From Nitrospira sp. CG24A (GTDB lineage Bacteria; Nitrospirota; Nitrospiria; Nitrospirales; Nitrospiraceae): a DNA stretch of 64,000 nucleotides. The stretch lies in contig NEWT02000037.1 of the NCBI GenBank assembly GCA_002869925.2, positions 241,231-305,230 of the forward strand. Direction: 5' to 3'. The notes beneath the pieces are model-generated. The model made no database searches. It worked only from the letters and a program-made list of their open reading frames with translations, and was not told where the DNA came from. Position 1 is the first letter of the stretch, and the number at the start of each line of letters is the position of its first letter. A program made the position numbers and the translations under genes. This document shows positions 1-8,668 of this stretch, piece by piece.

Positions 1-722
1 ATGACACAGCAAAGGTGTGGGTCTTTGCCGGGACGGGGCGCTACTACAGCGCGGCCGATAAGACGGATACGACGCGACAGTATTTCGTCGGTGTGAAAGA
101 CTCCGTTCTCAGTGTGACCTGTACGCAGGCGGACAAGACAAACTGTCTGGACAACGATTTGTTGAATGTCTCCGCTGCAACGGTGTGTATTGTCGGGCAG
201 GGACTCTGTGGCCAGTCAGGCGGTACGGACCAGGTCACCGGGGTGACGGGTGTTACGACCTTCACGGGATTGGTTGATAAAATCCAGGGCAATTCAGTCC
301 TGTCGATTCCGGCGAAGGACGGATGGTACACGGCCTTGCCTCAAAGCGGAACGGCGAATGGAGAGCGAGTGCTGGCCAGTCCCGTGGTGTTTGGGGGCAT
401 TGTCTACTTCCCCACCTTCATTCCGACAAATGATATCTGCGCGTCCTCAGGGACGAGTTATCTCTACGCGCTGTACTACAAGACAGGGACTGCCTATTCA
501 GACCCTATCCTCGGAACCGGCGCGACTCCCAAAGTCTCGCTTGGAGAAGGGTTGGCCTTCGGCGGTGTGACGCATATCGGCAGTGGGTCAGATGGAGGCA
601 AGCCCCTCAAGATCTGTAACAACACCAGTACGGGCGCCCTGCTCTGCACTGAAAGCGGGATGGCTGGAGGCCCCAGTGCTCCGAGCCCGCTTAGCCACTT
701 TATGTCGTGGATCTATCGATAG
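1..722 (+). CDS. PilY1-like pilus biogenesis protein, C-terminal fragment
   Basis: The reading frame is open from the left edge (first full codon at base 3) to the TAG at 720-722, so this is the last 239 or so residues of a longer protein. The segment WVFAGTGRYYSAADKT near the start resembles the conserved propeller strand of PilY1/PilC-type proteins, where a tryptophan-rich strand is followed by a GTGRY/GTGKY signature. The rest is rich in Gly, Ser and Thr with several cysteines, as expected for a secreted beta-rich domain. PilY1 proteins act at the tip of type IV pili in adhesion and in control of retraction. The calcium site and N-terminal von Willebrand domain would lie outside the window. 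The last G of the stop codon is the first base of a GTG start for the next gene, which suggests coupling. The family call is from pattern recognition. Confidence 0.6.
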   Translation, partial: DTAKVWVFAGTGRYYSAADKTDTTRQYFVGVKDSVLSVTCTQADKTNCLDNDLLNVSAATVCIVGQGLCGQSGGTDQVTGVTGVTTFTGLVDKIQGNSVLSIPAKDGWYTALPQSGTANGERVLASPVVFGGIVYFPTFIPTNDICASSGTSYLYALYYKTGTAYSDPILGTGATPKVSLGEGLAFGGVTHIGSGSDGGKPLKICNNTSTGALLCTESGMAGGPSAPSPLSHFMSWIYR

Positions 723-1735
723 TGCACAGCATACGTCTCCTGAGCCGGCTTAGAACACGGGGTGAGACACCCCGTGTTCTAAGCCGCACCAGCCCTGCAC
801 GCTGGTCCGTTGTCTTGCTTGCAACCCTCGTGGCCGGCTGTTTTTCAGAGCCTAACCAGTCAGGAGTGGCGCCAGGCACCGGTGTTTCGCAGAGCGGAAA
901 TCGTCCACCTGTCATTCAACAAGTCGTGGTTTTGCCTGCCCCTCTTACCCTGAGCGGTCCTCTTGGGGTCCAGATTGAGGCCGATGATCCAGATCGCAAT
1001 CCGCTGACATATGGCTATCAATGGTTTATCAACGGACATCGCGTCGAAGGGGAAACTCAGTCGACGTTGTCGCCGACCTTCCTCAAGCGCGGTGACAGAG
1101 TTGAGGCAGAGATCGTCGCCTCCGACGGTCACACTTCAGGGAAGCCCTACAAGTCCGAACCGGCAACCGTGGGGAATACTCTGCCGGAGGTCGTAAGCGT
1201 CGCGATTGAGCCGACGCGATCAGACCGAAGCGAGGTGCGGGCCATCGTAGAAGGGGTTGATGCCGACCGCGATGCAATTTCGTATGTATATCGGTGGCGG
1301 AGAAATGCCGCACTCGTCGTCGAAGGAGAAAATACGACACTTGACACGGCGGCCTTTCATCGGGGTGACTCGATCACGGTAGAAGTGATACCGCACGATG
1401 CGGGAGGGGTCGGCACAGCTAAATTATCGGTGCCCGTTGCGTTGGAAAACAACGCTCCCAAGATTACGTCTCATCCACCGAGCCAGTTCGAAAAAGGGCT
1501 TTTCGTCTACGGCGTTCAGGCCAGCGATGATGATAGGGACAGTTTGAAATACGTATTGGACACTGCTCCGTCCGGGATGACGATTGACTCAACCACAGGG
1601 ATGATTTCCTGGCAGGCTGCTCCAGATACGAAGGGAATACATCGAGTTCGCATTGTGGTACAAGATGGTTATGGTGGTTCCGCATTCCAAGACTTCGATC
1701 TCTCACCCGACTCCACCACCACTATCAAGGGCTAA
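722..1735 (+). CDS. Ig/cadherin-like repeat lipoprotein
   Basis: Predicted outer-membrane or periplasmic lipoprotein of about 337 residues. From the GTG at 722 the protein has an arginine-rich n-region, a hydrophobic stretch (WSVVLLATLVAGC) and a lipobox LVAGC, followed by a Ser/Gly/Pro linker. The rest shows two or three beta-sandwich repeats with aspartate signatures (EADDPDRNPLTYGYQW, EGVDADRDAISYVYRW) and a last module with the pattern PSGMTIDSTTGMISWQA. That last pattern is typical of dystroglycan-type or putative Ig (He_PIG) domains. An upstream GTG at 707 is also in frame, but 722 overlaps the PilY1 stop and is preferred. A long perfect hairpin lies inside the signal-peptide n-region (746-786). 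The position behind pilY1 suggests an accessory role in pilus or surface adhesion, which is inference. Confidence 0.7.
   Translation: MHSIRLLSRLRTRGETPRVLSRTSPARWSVVLLATLVAGCFSEPNQSGVAPGTGVSQSGNRPPVIQQVVVLPAPLTLSGPLGVQIEADDPDRNPLTYGYQWFINGHRVEGETQSTLSPTFLKRGDRVEAEIVASDGHTSGKPYKSEPATVGNTLPEVVSVAIEPTRSDRSEVRAIVEGVDADRDAISYVYRWRRNAALVVEGENTTLDTAAFHRGDSITVEVIPHDAGGVGTAKLSVPVALENNAPKITSHPPSQFEKGLFVYGVQASDDDRDSLKYVLDTAPSGMTIDSTTGMISWQAAPDTKGIHRVRIVVQDGYGGSAFQDFDLSPDSTTTIKG
746..786. repeat. Perfect 19-bp inverted repeat inside a coding region
   Basis: The arms 746-764 and 768-786 are exact reverse complements separated by three bases. The hairpin falls in the codons for the n-region of the lipoprotein signal peptide, soon after the PilY1 stop. 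It could attenuate translation or transcription between the two genes, or it could be a small repeat that was tolerated there. No T-tract follows it. Confidence 0.85.
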
Positions 1736-1778
1736 TTCATCCTCCGCGGCTTTTGGGGCGTATTTCCAGAACATCTAG

Positions 1779-1808
1779 TTGTCTCTCCTTTTTGCTCTTT
1801 GCTATAAT
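1779..1808 (+). promoter_or_regulatory. Likely sigma-70 promoter of phoH
   Basis: TTGTCT at 1779-1784 and a perfect TATAAT at 1803-1808 are separated by 18 bases, 40 bp before the preferred GTG start of phoH. The in-frame TTG at 1779 coincides with the -35 box, so it is unlikely to be the translation start. Confidence 0.6.
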
Positions 1809-1847
1809 GAGAAACACGAGACGAGGGAGGAATTCCTAACCCAACGC

Positions 1848-2912
1848 GTGCGTAGACTTAAACTCAGAGAAGGCACCAATACGGCCGTGTTGTTTGGTCA
1901 CCACGACCGGCACCTCAAGCTGATCGAAGCAGATCTGGGCGTGCGCCTTTCGGCGCGCGGAGAAGAGCTCACCCTCGATGGTACAGCCGATGCTACCCGC
2001 TACGCGGAACGAGTCCTCACGGAACTTGCCACCCTCGCCAACGATGGAATGGTCCTCCAGCCGGACGACATTACCCATGCGTTGAATGCCCTTCGACAAA
2101 GTCCCGAGACTCCGATCAAGGAACTCCTCTCCAATGCGGCGACGATCGTGACCAAGAAACGATTCGTCGCACCGAAAACGCCGACGCAAAAAGAGTATAT
2201 CGAAGCCATCGAGACGCACGATATCGTGATCGGCATCGGCCCCGCCGGCACAGGCAAGACCTATTTGGCAATGGCCATGGCGGTGAGCGCGTTGCTGAAG
2301 AAAGAAGTGAGCCGCATCATTCTCGCGCGGCCAGCTGTTGAGGCAGGCGAGAAACTCGGATTTCTGCCGGGCGATATGTACGCCAAGGTGAATCCCTATC
2401 TCCGTCCGTTGTATGACGCGCTGTTTGACATGATGGATATGGAGCGGGCCACGCGCGCAATTGAACGGGGCGACATCGAAATCGCGCCGCTTGGGTTTAT
2501 GCGAGGCCGCACGTTGAACGATTCGTTCGTTATTCTCGATGAAGCACAGAATGCCACGGCCGAACAAATGAAGATGTTTCTCACGCGGCTTGGGTTTCAC
2601 TCCAAGGTGGTGGTCACCGGAGATATTACGCAGGTCGATCTGCCGCCTGAACGGGTCTCCGGCCTGATCGAGGTGCGGGAAATTCTGCGAGACGTCGAAG
2701 GCATAGGATTCGTCTACTTCGACGAACGGGATGTGGTCCGTCACAAGCTGGTGCAGGACATTATTAAAGCCTACGATCATCATCAGAATCCTCCTCAGTC
2801 GTCCAATCCCCTGCCCGGCGTGTCCGGGCGTCGACCGTCGCCGCAAAATAAAGAGCCGAAGCCTGCCACCCCTCCATCTCCTCTCAGGGATTCTTGGGGC
2901 CAGTCACATTAA
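1848..2912 (+). CDS. phoH: PhoH family ATPase
   Basis: PhoH-like P-loop ATPase of about 354 residues, usually linked to RNA metabolism and found next to ybeY, as here. The N-terminal region (LKLREGTNTAVLFGHHDRHL) is the KH-like start seen in the family. Walker A is GPAGTGKT at about residues 131-138, Walker B is FVILDEAQNAT, and a sensor-like segment VVTGDITQVDLP follows. A proline-rich low-complexity tail closes the protein. The frame is open back to a TTG at 1779, but that codon lies in the promoter. The GTG at 1848 gives the N-terminus VRRLKLREG expected for the family. An AGGGAGG at 1824-1830 is rather far from it, so the exact start is not settled. The stop shares two bases with the ybeY start (TAATG). 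Confidence 0.93.
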   Translation: MRRLKLREGTNTAVLFGHHDRHLKLIEADLGVRLSARGEELTLDGTADATRYAERVLTELATLANDGMVLQPDDITHALNALRQSPETPIKELLSNAATIVTKKRFVAPKTPTQKEYIEAIETHDIVIGIGPAGTGKTYLAMAMAVSALLKKEVSRIILARPAVEAGEKLGFLPGDMYAKVNPYLRPLYDALFDMMDMERATRAIERGDIEIAPLGFMRGRTLNDSFVILDEAQNATAEQMKMFLTRLGFHSKVVVTGDITQVDLPPERVSGLIEVREILRDVEGIGFVYFDERDVVRHKLVQDIIKAYDHHQNPPQSSNPLPGVSGRRPSPQNKEPKPATPPSPLRDSWGQSH

Positions 2913-3361
2913 TGCCGGTCCACGTGCAGAGTCATGTTCGACGTTTCACGTTTGATCGGGCGCGCTTGGAACGATCGGCATGGGCGATTCTTGCCGCTGT
3001 TGGGGAACCGACGGCGGAGCTGAACATTCTGTTCGTGGGTGATCAGCGGATGCGGAGCTTGAATCGCCGGTATCGTGGCAAGGATCGCACGACCGACGTG
3101 CTGGCCTTTGCTTTGAGGGAAGCACCTCATTCTTTTTCAGGCATACTTGGTGACGTGGTCATTGCTGTGCCGATGGCAGTCCGCCAAGCGAAAGAGGGCC
3201 AGCGATCGTTAGATGAGGAACTCACAGTGTTGTTGGTCCATGGCATGCTGCATCTCTGCGGCTACGATCACGAGCGGAGCGAAAAAGAAGCGCGGCGAAT
3301 GCATCGTCGCGAACGGATGATTTTGCGGTCGCTTTCGCGGTTGCCCAACCGAGTCAATTGA
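2912..3361 (+). CDS. ybeY: Endoribonuclease YbeY (16S rRNA maturation)
   Basis: 149-residue single-domain metal-dependent endoribonuclease involved in 16S rRNA 3'-end maturation and ribosome quality control. The diagnostic zinc site HGMLHLCGYDHE is present, with histidines at about residues 110, 114 and 120. The segment RGKDRTTDVLAFAL upstream of it is also typical. The ATG at 2912 overlaps the phoH stop, so the two are almost certainly translated from one message. The phoH-ybeY order is conserved in many bacteria. Length is normal for the family. Confidence 0.96.
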   Translation: MPVHVQSHVRRFTFDRARLERSAWAILAAVGEPTAELNILFVGDQRMRSLNRRYRGKDRTTDVLAFALREAPHSFSGILGDVVIAVPMAVRQAKEGQRSLDEELTVLLVHGMLHLCGYDHERSEKEARRMHRRERMILRSLSRLPNRVN

Positions 3362-3411
3362 ACGAAGCAGGGGTTGACTCTCAATTCATATTCTGAGTCA
3401 CGGGTAGATCT

Positions 3412-4350
3412 ATGGGATGGTTGCAGCGACTGAGTGACGGGCTGACTAAAACACGCGATGCCGTGCGCGGATCCTTGGATCGGCTCCTTGGCCGCGCGGC
3501 AGATCCTGCCGTCTTGGAAGAGTTCGAAGCGGCCCTTATGGCCTCCGATCTCGGAGCCACTGTTGTGGAGCGTGTGATGGAACGGCTCAAGAAGCAGCTT
3601 CAAGGGACCGATGCCTCGCAGCCCGGTCGGGTGCAGACGGTCTTGCGGGATACATTGCTTGAGGCGTTGACGCCTGTGCAAGGACTGTCATTGGAGCCGC
3701 TACTCGCGAAAGGCCCTAAGCCCTTCGTGATCCTGGCGGTGGGAGTGAATGGTGTCGGAAAGACGACGACGATCGCCAAGATTGCTCAGCGGCTTTCCCA
3801 GGCAGGGAAAGTGCCGTTGCTGGTGGCCTGCGATACCTTTCGCGCGGCGGCGATCGAGCAACTGCAAGTCTGGGCCGACCGAATCGGCGTCGACGTGATC
3901 CGTCACCGCCATGGATCCGATCCCGCCGCCGTCGCGTTCGATGGGATCGCCGCCGCAAAAGCGAGGCAGGTAGATGTGGTCTTGATCGATACGGCAGGCC
4001 GGTTACACACGAAATCGAATCTCATGGACGAACTTCGCAAAATTACTCGAGTCATCGCGCAGGAATATCCCGGGGCGCCGCACGAAGTGCTCCTTGTGCT
4101 GGACGCGACGGTCGGGCAGAATGCACTATCTCAAGCTCGTCAATTTCATCAAACGGTCGGTGTCACCGGATTAGTCCTGACGAAGCTCGACGGCACCGCT
4201 CGCGGAGGGATCGTCATCGCAATTGCAGAGGAACTCAAGTTGCCCGTGAGACTCATCGGAGTCGGAGAATCGGTTGAAGATCTGCAAGATTTTCACAGCG
4301 ACGCATTCGTGGACGCGCTTATCGGGACGACCCCCTCACCCTCTGCCTAG
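3412..4350 (+). CDS. ftsY: Signal recognition particle receptor FtsY
   Basis: SRP receptor GTPase that docks the SRP-ribosome complex at the membrane. It has 312 residues with a short N-terminal helical N domain and no long acidic A domain. G1 is GVNGVGKTTT at 111-120, followed by DTFRAAAIEQL, then G3 DTAGR at about 193 and G4 TKLDG at about 257. The C-terminal GVGESVEDLQDF segment is the closing motif of FtsY, which separates it from Ffh (Ffh has a methionine-rich M domain). It lies 50 bp after ybeY on the same strand, probably in the same transcript. Confidence 0.96.
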   Translation: MGWLQRLSDGLTKTRDAVRGSLDRLLGRAADPAVLEEFEAALMASDLGATVVERVMERLKKQLQGTDASQPGRVQTVLRDTLLEALTPVQGLSLEPLLAKGPKPFVILAVGVNGVGKTTTIAKIAQRLSQAGKVPLLVACDTFRAAAIEQLQVWADRIGVDVIRHRHGSDPAAVAFDGIAAAKARQVDVVLIDTAGRLHTKSNLMDELRKITRVIAQEYPGAPHEVLLVLDATVGQNALSQARQFHQTVGVTGLVLTKLDGTARGGIVIAIAEELKLPVRLIGVGESVEDLQDFHSDAFVDALIGTTPSPSA

Positions 4351-4466
4351 CCCCTGTGAGATCCCGTCGTTTTCTTCCTCGCCGACATCGTCTGTGTTAG
4401 GCTGAGATTCCGTATATACCTGCATCCTGCTGGCGCGCAGTGTGTTCGTGACCACGAGGCTGAGCC

Positions 4467-5249
4467 ATGATCAAGATTCTGGTTATCGACGATGATCGTA
4501 TGAACTGCGAGCTGATCCAGTCGATATTTACCCGGCATGGATATCAGGTGCTGTCGTCGACGAGCGGGATCGAAGGTCTGACCCTCTTTCGCCAGGAGGC
4601 CCCGCGTGTCACCATTCTTGATCTTCGCATGCCTGAAATGGATGGGTTGACCGTCCTGAAAGAGATCCGTGCGTATGATCCTCACGCCCCAGTGATCATC
4701 CTGGGCGGCGGAGCCACTGAGGAGCAGGAAAATCAAGCGCGGGGATTACGCGTAACCGATTTTATCCGCAAGGGCTTATCGCTCGATGTATTGGTCGAAT
4801 GTGTGAATCGAGTGGTGCAGCTTCCGGCTAAATCCGTTCCTGCTCCGCCGGTGGCGGGTAGTGCAGCCGTGGCCGATACGGGGGAAACGGTCCTCGTCGT
4901 CGACGATGAGCCGTTGATCCGCGATCTGCTCGTTCAGTTTCTCAGCCTCCGTGGGTATCGGGCACTCGGCGTAAAAGACGGTTTCGAGGCCCTCTCGATG
5001 GTAGAACATGCGTCTCCCGATCTGATTCTTCTCGACCTGCTCATGCCCGGCATGGACGGAGTGGAGGTGCTCCGGCAGCTCCGGCAGCGCGAATATACCG
5101 GTGGGGTGATCATCATCACTGGCAGTCACGACGAAGAGCGTCTTGATGAAGCCTGGGCCTTGGGGCCCCAAGAAGTCCTCGGGAAGCCCATCGACTTGGA
5201 AAAATTACTGATGTCCATCCAGCTTGTGCTCGTCTGTCGCGAATGCTAA
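4467..5249 (+). CDS. Response regulator with two receiver domains
   Basis: 260-residue protein made of two CheY-like receivers joined by a Pro/Ala-rich linker (about residues 119-140) and no output domain. The first receiver has the acidic cluster at D8-D10, the phospho-acceptor D52 (LDLRMPEMDG) and a lysine near 102. The usual Thr/Ser at the end of its fourth strand is replaced by glycine (VIILGGG). The second has VVDDEP near 145, D190 (LDLLMPGMDG), a normal Thr in IIITGS and GKP near the end. Such proteins usually pass phosphate within a relay or act through protein contacts. The peptidase gene starts 11 bp later, so an operon is likely. Confidence 0.88.
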   Translation: MIKILVIDDDRMNCELIQSIFTRHGYQVLSSTSGIEGLTLFRQEAPRVTILDLRMPEMDGLTVLKEIRAYDPHAPVIILGGGATEEQENQARGLRVTDFIRKGLSLDVLVECVNRVVQLPAKSVPAPPVAGSAAVADTGETVLVVDDEPLIRDLLVQFLSLRGYRALGVKDGFEALSMVEHASPDLILLDLLMPGMDGVEVLRQLRQREYTGGVIIITGSHDEERLDEAWALGPQEVLGKPIDLEKLLMSIQLVLVCREC

Positions 5250-5259
5250 AACTCTTCCG

Positions 5260-7515
5260 ATGCCGATCGGAAGAAGGATAGTCTCTCTTTTCTGTCTTGT
5301 GTGTGCCGCGCTCCTCTGCCACGGAGCGCTTGGTATGGCCTGCGCCGCCGATTCAGTCCTGCCACGAGTGGTGATTCGGCATCACGATCTATTCGTCCAG
5401 ATTGTTCCCGAGCAGCATCTGCTTATTGCAAAGGACCGCCTGACGATCGAGGTGCTACCGCAGAAGAGCCCGATTCGTTTCTCCCTCGCCCCCACACTCC
5501 AGGTCGACCGCATTGTCCTCGTGCAAGAATCGGCTGGGGTGGAATCTCCGCATGATGTGCCGTTTGAACTTGAGCGTGGCTCCATGCCGGAATCGGCGCA
5601 ACAGGTCACAATTTCCTCGAAGGTCGTGGCCGCCGGGCTAGTGATGTTGGATGTGCACTACCATGGCGCGATCAACGATCCGCCTCGAGATCCGCGCCAT
5701 CTTCGATTTGTGACACCCAGCGAGACTGCCGGACATATCGGGCCGGAGGGCGTCTATATCAGCAGCGAAAGCTCCTGGTATCCCGATGTTCCCGAGTCGC
5801 TCAGTACCTATGGGTTGCTGGTTGCCGTGCCGACAGGGTGGACCGTTGTCACTCAAGGGAGGGTCAGTGAATCGCGCGCTTGTCCCGCCGACCTCTGCCG
5901 CGACAAGAACATGATGATGACGGAATGGGTTGTGATGCAACCGAGCGAAGCCCTCACGCTGGTGGCAAATACATTTGTCTCGACATTTCGAGATTGGACG
6001 GCCAAGACCGGTCAGAAGATTCGTCTCTCGACCTACCTTTTCCCCGACGATGCGCAGCTGGCTGAGGAATATCTCGATGCGACTGCGCGCTATCTGGACG
6101 CCTATATCCCTCTGCTTGGCCCCTATCCGTTCGAAAAGTTCGCTGTGGTGGAGAATTTCTTTGCGAGCGGGCTTGGTATGCCCTCGTTTACCCTGTTGGG
6201 GAGCGGCATCATCAAACGACATTATGTGCAGCCCTATGCGCTTGGCCACGAGATTGTGCATTCATGGATTGGCAATGATGTCTTCAATCGCGCCGAACGT
6301 GGGAATTGGGTGGAGGGCCTGACGACCTATCTGGCCAATTATTACTGGCACGAACTGGTGGGAGATCGCACGCAGGCACAGGACCAGCGCCGTCTGATGG
6401 TGCAGGGGTACAATCTCCACGTGCCGCCGGAGCGGGACTATCCGGTTGCGCAATTCACGCAGAAACTGGATGAGCATGATAATGCGATTGGCTATCACAA
6501 GGCTGCCATGCTGTTTCACCTCCTACGCCAGGAGCTGGGAGAGGAGATATTTTGGCGGGCCGTGAAGGCCTTGGTGGCGGAATATCATGGCAGGCACGCA
6601 GAATGGCGCGACCTTGAGCGGGTCTTTGCCGGAGAGAGCCGCCAGGACCTCCGATGGTTTTTCGCACAATGGTTGGAACGGGATGGGGCGCCGGCGCTGT
6701 CGTTGTTGGAGGCTGTCGCTCGTCCGGTGTCCGGGGCTCCGACGGAGACGTTTCAGCTTGAGACCACAATCGTCCAATCGAACAAGCCGTTCCGATTTCC
6801 CCTCCAGCTTCGGGTTCAGATGGAGGGGGATCGCACGCAGATGCTGATGGTGCCGTTGCGCTCTCAGCGCGAGACGATCTCCGTCACATTGCCCGCCCGC
6901 CCGATCGCGATCGATCTCGATCCCGAGTTCATGGCGTTCCGGCGAATCGACCGGCAATCGTTGTCACCGGTGCTCAACCATTATGTGACCGATCGACGGA
7001 GATCGGTGCTGACCGCGTTCACAGATGAGCCGGGTCATCCCTCTCCGTTTCGGGATACTATCGCGCGCATCGAATCCCAGGAGCAGCGGAAACCGGTCAG
7101 CGAACGAACGGCGATCACCCCCCTCGATAAGGATGGACTGTTGCCTCAGGAAGGTTCGGTGTTAGTATTGGGCGATCAAGAGTCCCGTCTCGAGATTCGA
7201 TCGATCATGGCCAAGCATTGCGGTGAGCGAGCGGTCTTGAACGACAGTGGGGTCACTGTGATGGGGACGTCGTCTGAAGGGCCTGGACTCGCTCTGCTGG
7301 TGAGTTGTCACAGGGTGGACCGTCCAGGCAGTGTCGTCACGGTGTTGTATGCGGCTTCGCAACAAGCGGTGGCGAAGGTGGCGCGGCTGCTCTTTTTTTA
7401 CGGATGGAATAGTTTCGTGTTGTTCAAAGATGGCGCAGTGGTTTCCCGCGGGGAATGGCCGCTCGCACACGAGCGTATGGAGGTGCGTCTCAATGCAAGC
7501 AGTCCCATTCGGTAA
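5260..7515 (+). CDS. Exported M1-like (gluzincin) metallopeptidase
   Basis: About 751 residues, with a signal peptide after the ATG at 5260 (two Arg, then a hydrophobic core ending near ACAADS). The zinc site is HEIVH at residues 330-334, with a third ligand E352 in NWVEGLTTYL. ENFFASGLGMPSFTLLG sits where M1 peptidases have their substrate-binding segment. The spacing between the second histidine and the glutamate is 17 residues, one fewer than the classical X18. The C-terminal half after the catalytic domain is beta-rich and does not match anything I can name. It probably acts in the periplasm on peptides. An in-frame TTG at 5224 lies inside the upstream gene and is not favoured. The 3' end overlaps the next gene by 23 bp. 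Confidence 0.8.
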   Translation: MPIGRRIVSLFCLVCAALLCHGALGMACAADSVLPRVVIRHHDLFVQIVPEQHLLIAKDRLTIEVLPQKSPIRFSLAPTLQVDRIVLVQESAGVESPHDVPFELERGSMPESAQQVTISSKVVAAGLVMLDVHYHGAINDPPRDPRHLRFVTPSETAGHIGPEGVYISSESSWYPDVPESLSTYGLLVAVPTGWTVVTQGRVSESRACPADLCRDKNMMMTEWVVMQPSEALTLVANTFVSTFRDWTAKTGQKIRLSTYLFPDDAQLAEEYLDATARYLDAYIPLLGPYPFEKFAVVENFFASGLGMPSFTLLGSGIIKRHYVQPYALGHEIVHSWIGNDVFNRAERGNWVEGLTTYLANYYWHELVGDRTQAQDQRRLMVQGYNLHVPPERDYPVAQFTQKLDEHDNAIGYHKAAMLFHLLRQELGEEIFWRAVKALVAEYHGRHAEWRDLERVFAGESRQDLRWFFAQWLERDGAPALSLLEAVARPVSGAPTETFQLETTIVQSNKPFRFPLQLRVQMEGDRTQMLMVPLRSQRETISVTLPARPIAIDLDPEFMAFRRIDRQSLSPVLNHYVTDRRRSVLTAFTDEPGHPSPFRDTIARIESQEQRKPVSERTAITPLDKDGLLPQEGSVLVLGDQESRLEIRSIMAKHCGERAVLNDSGVTVMGTSSEGPGLALLVSCHRVDRPGSVVTVLYAASQQAVAKVARLLFFYGWNSFVLFKDGAVVSRGEWPLAHERMEVRLNASSPIR

Positions 7516-8620
7516 GTGGTGCATGATCGGGCTCGTTTGTCTCTTGCTGGGTGAGCAGACGGGGCAGGCGGAGGGCCTTGCGTCCAAGGCTCCGGCGGTT
7601 CCCGCTCACCAGGCTGAGCGGCATCTGAAGAATATTCGCCAGCTGACGGTAGGCCGGCAGAATGCGGAAGCCTACTTTTCCTTCAGCGGGACCCAATTGA
7701 TTTTCCAATCCACAAACGATTGGATGAACAATACCGATGCGACCCCGCTCAAACCAGCCGACGCCGGGTTGGGCTGTTATCAGATGTACGTGATGGACTT
7801 AGGGAGCGACCGCGTTCACATGGTGAGCACCGGAAAGGGCGCCACGACATGCGGATACTTTTTCCCGGGCGATCAACGAGTGTTGTATTCATCGACTCAT
7901 GCGTCGGGACCGAGCTGTCCGCCGAAGCCGAAGCGGGAGGGAGCCTATCGCTGGGCTCTGGACGATTATGACATCTATGCTGTAGGCATCGATGGACAAG
8001 ATCTGCAGCGGCTGACTTCCACGCCCGGCTACGATGCGGAAGCGACCCTATCCCCGGACGGCAAAACAATCGTCTGGACCTCCGTCAAAGATGGGGATTT
8101 GGATCTGTATGCGATGAACGTCGACGGCTCGAAACCTCGGCGGTTGACCAGCGAGGTCGGTTATGACGGTGGAGCATTCTTTTCGCCGGACAGTACACGC
8201 ATTGTCTATCGGGCAGCGCATCCCACCGATCAGGCGGAGATCGACAAGTACAAGGACTTGCTCAAACAGAGTCTGGTGGAGCCGGGGCAACTTGAAATTT
8301 TCGTGATCAATGCGGATGGAAGCGGGCAACGGGCGGTGACATCGAACGGGGCGTCGAATTTCTCGCCGTTCTATTTTCCCGACGGCAAGAGGATCATCTT
8401 CTCATCGAATATTGAAACCAAGGGCGAGGGAGGGCGACCGAGCTTTCATCTCTACGCGATCGGTGAGGATGGTCAGGGTCTCGAACGGCTCACATTCGAT
8501 GGGAAATTCAACAGTTTCCCCATGTTCTCCCCGGATGGCAAGAGCCTGGTCTGGGTCTCGGATCGCCAGGCCAAAAATCCTGGCGAATTCAATGTGTTTC
8601 TCGCCGATTGGGTTCCATGA
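7493..8620 (+). CDS. Exported TolB-like PD40 beta-propeller protein
   Basis: 375 residues, starting at the ATG at 7493, which has a good ribosome-binding site (GGAGGT, 8 bases upstream) inside the end of the peptidase gene. A signal peptide (hydrophobic CMIGLVCLLLG) is followed by WD40/PD40 repeats. Several copies of the strand signature are visible, such as ATLSPDGKTIVWTS, AFFSPDSTRIVYRA, FYFPDGKRIIFSS and PMFSPDGKSLVWVS. This is the TolB/Tricorn propeller type, but there is no N-terminal TolB domain and no Tol-Pal neighbours. The overlap with the peptidase suggests the two work together, for example the propeller presenting peptides or binding the enzyme. That link is inference. Confidence 0.82.
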   Translation: MQAVPFGKWCMIGLVCLLLGEQTGQAEGLASKAPAVPAHQAERHLKNIRQLTVGRQNAEAYFSFSGTQLIFQSTNDWMNNTDATPLKPADAGLGCYQMYVMDLGSDRVHMVSTGKGATTCGYFFPGDQRVLYSSTHASGPSCPPKPKREGAYRWALDDYDIYAVGIDGQDLQRLTSTPGYDAEATLSPDGKTIVWTSVKDGDLDLYAMNVDGSKPRRLTSEVGYDGGAFFSPDSTRIVYRAAHPTDQAEIDKYKDLLKQSLVEPGQLEIFVINADGSGQRAVTSNGASNFSPFYFPDGKRIIFSSNIETKGEGGRPSFHLYAIGEDGQGLERLTFDGKFNSFPMFSPDGKSLVWVSDRQAKNPGEFNVFLADWVP

Positions 8621-8668
8621 CGCTGCTACTCGATGCATGTGAGTTGATACACGCGTAGACCGATTTTC

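Noticed and set aside
1836-2846. Long minus-strand frame opposite phoH
   Set aside because: It mirrors the phoH frame, has no ribosome-binding site and no known motif; phoH has all family motifs.
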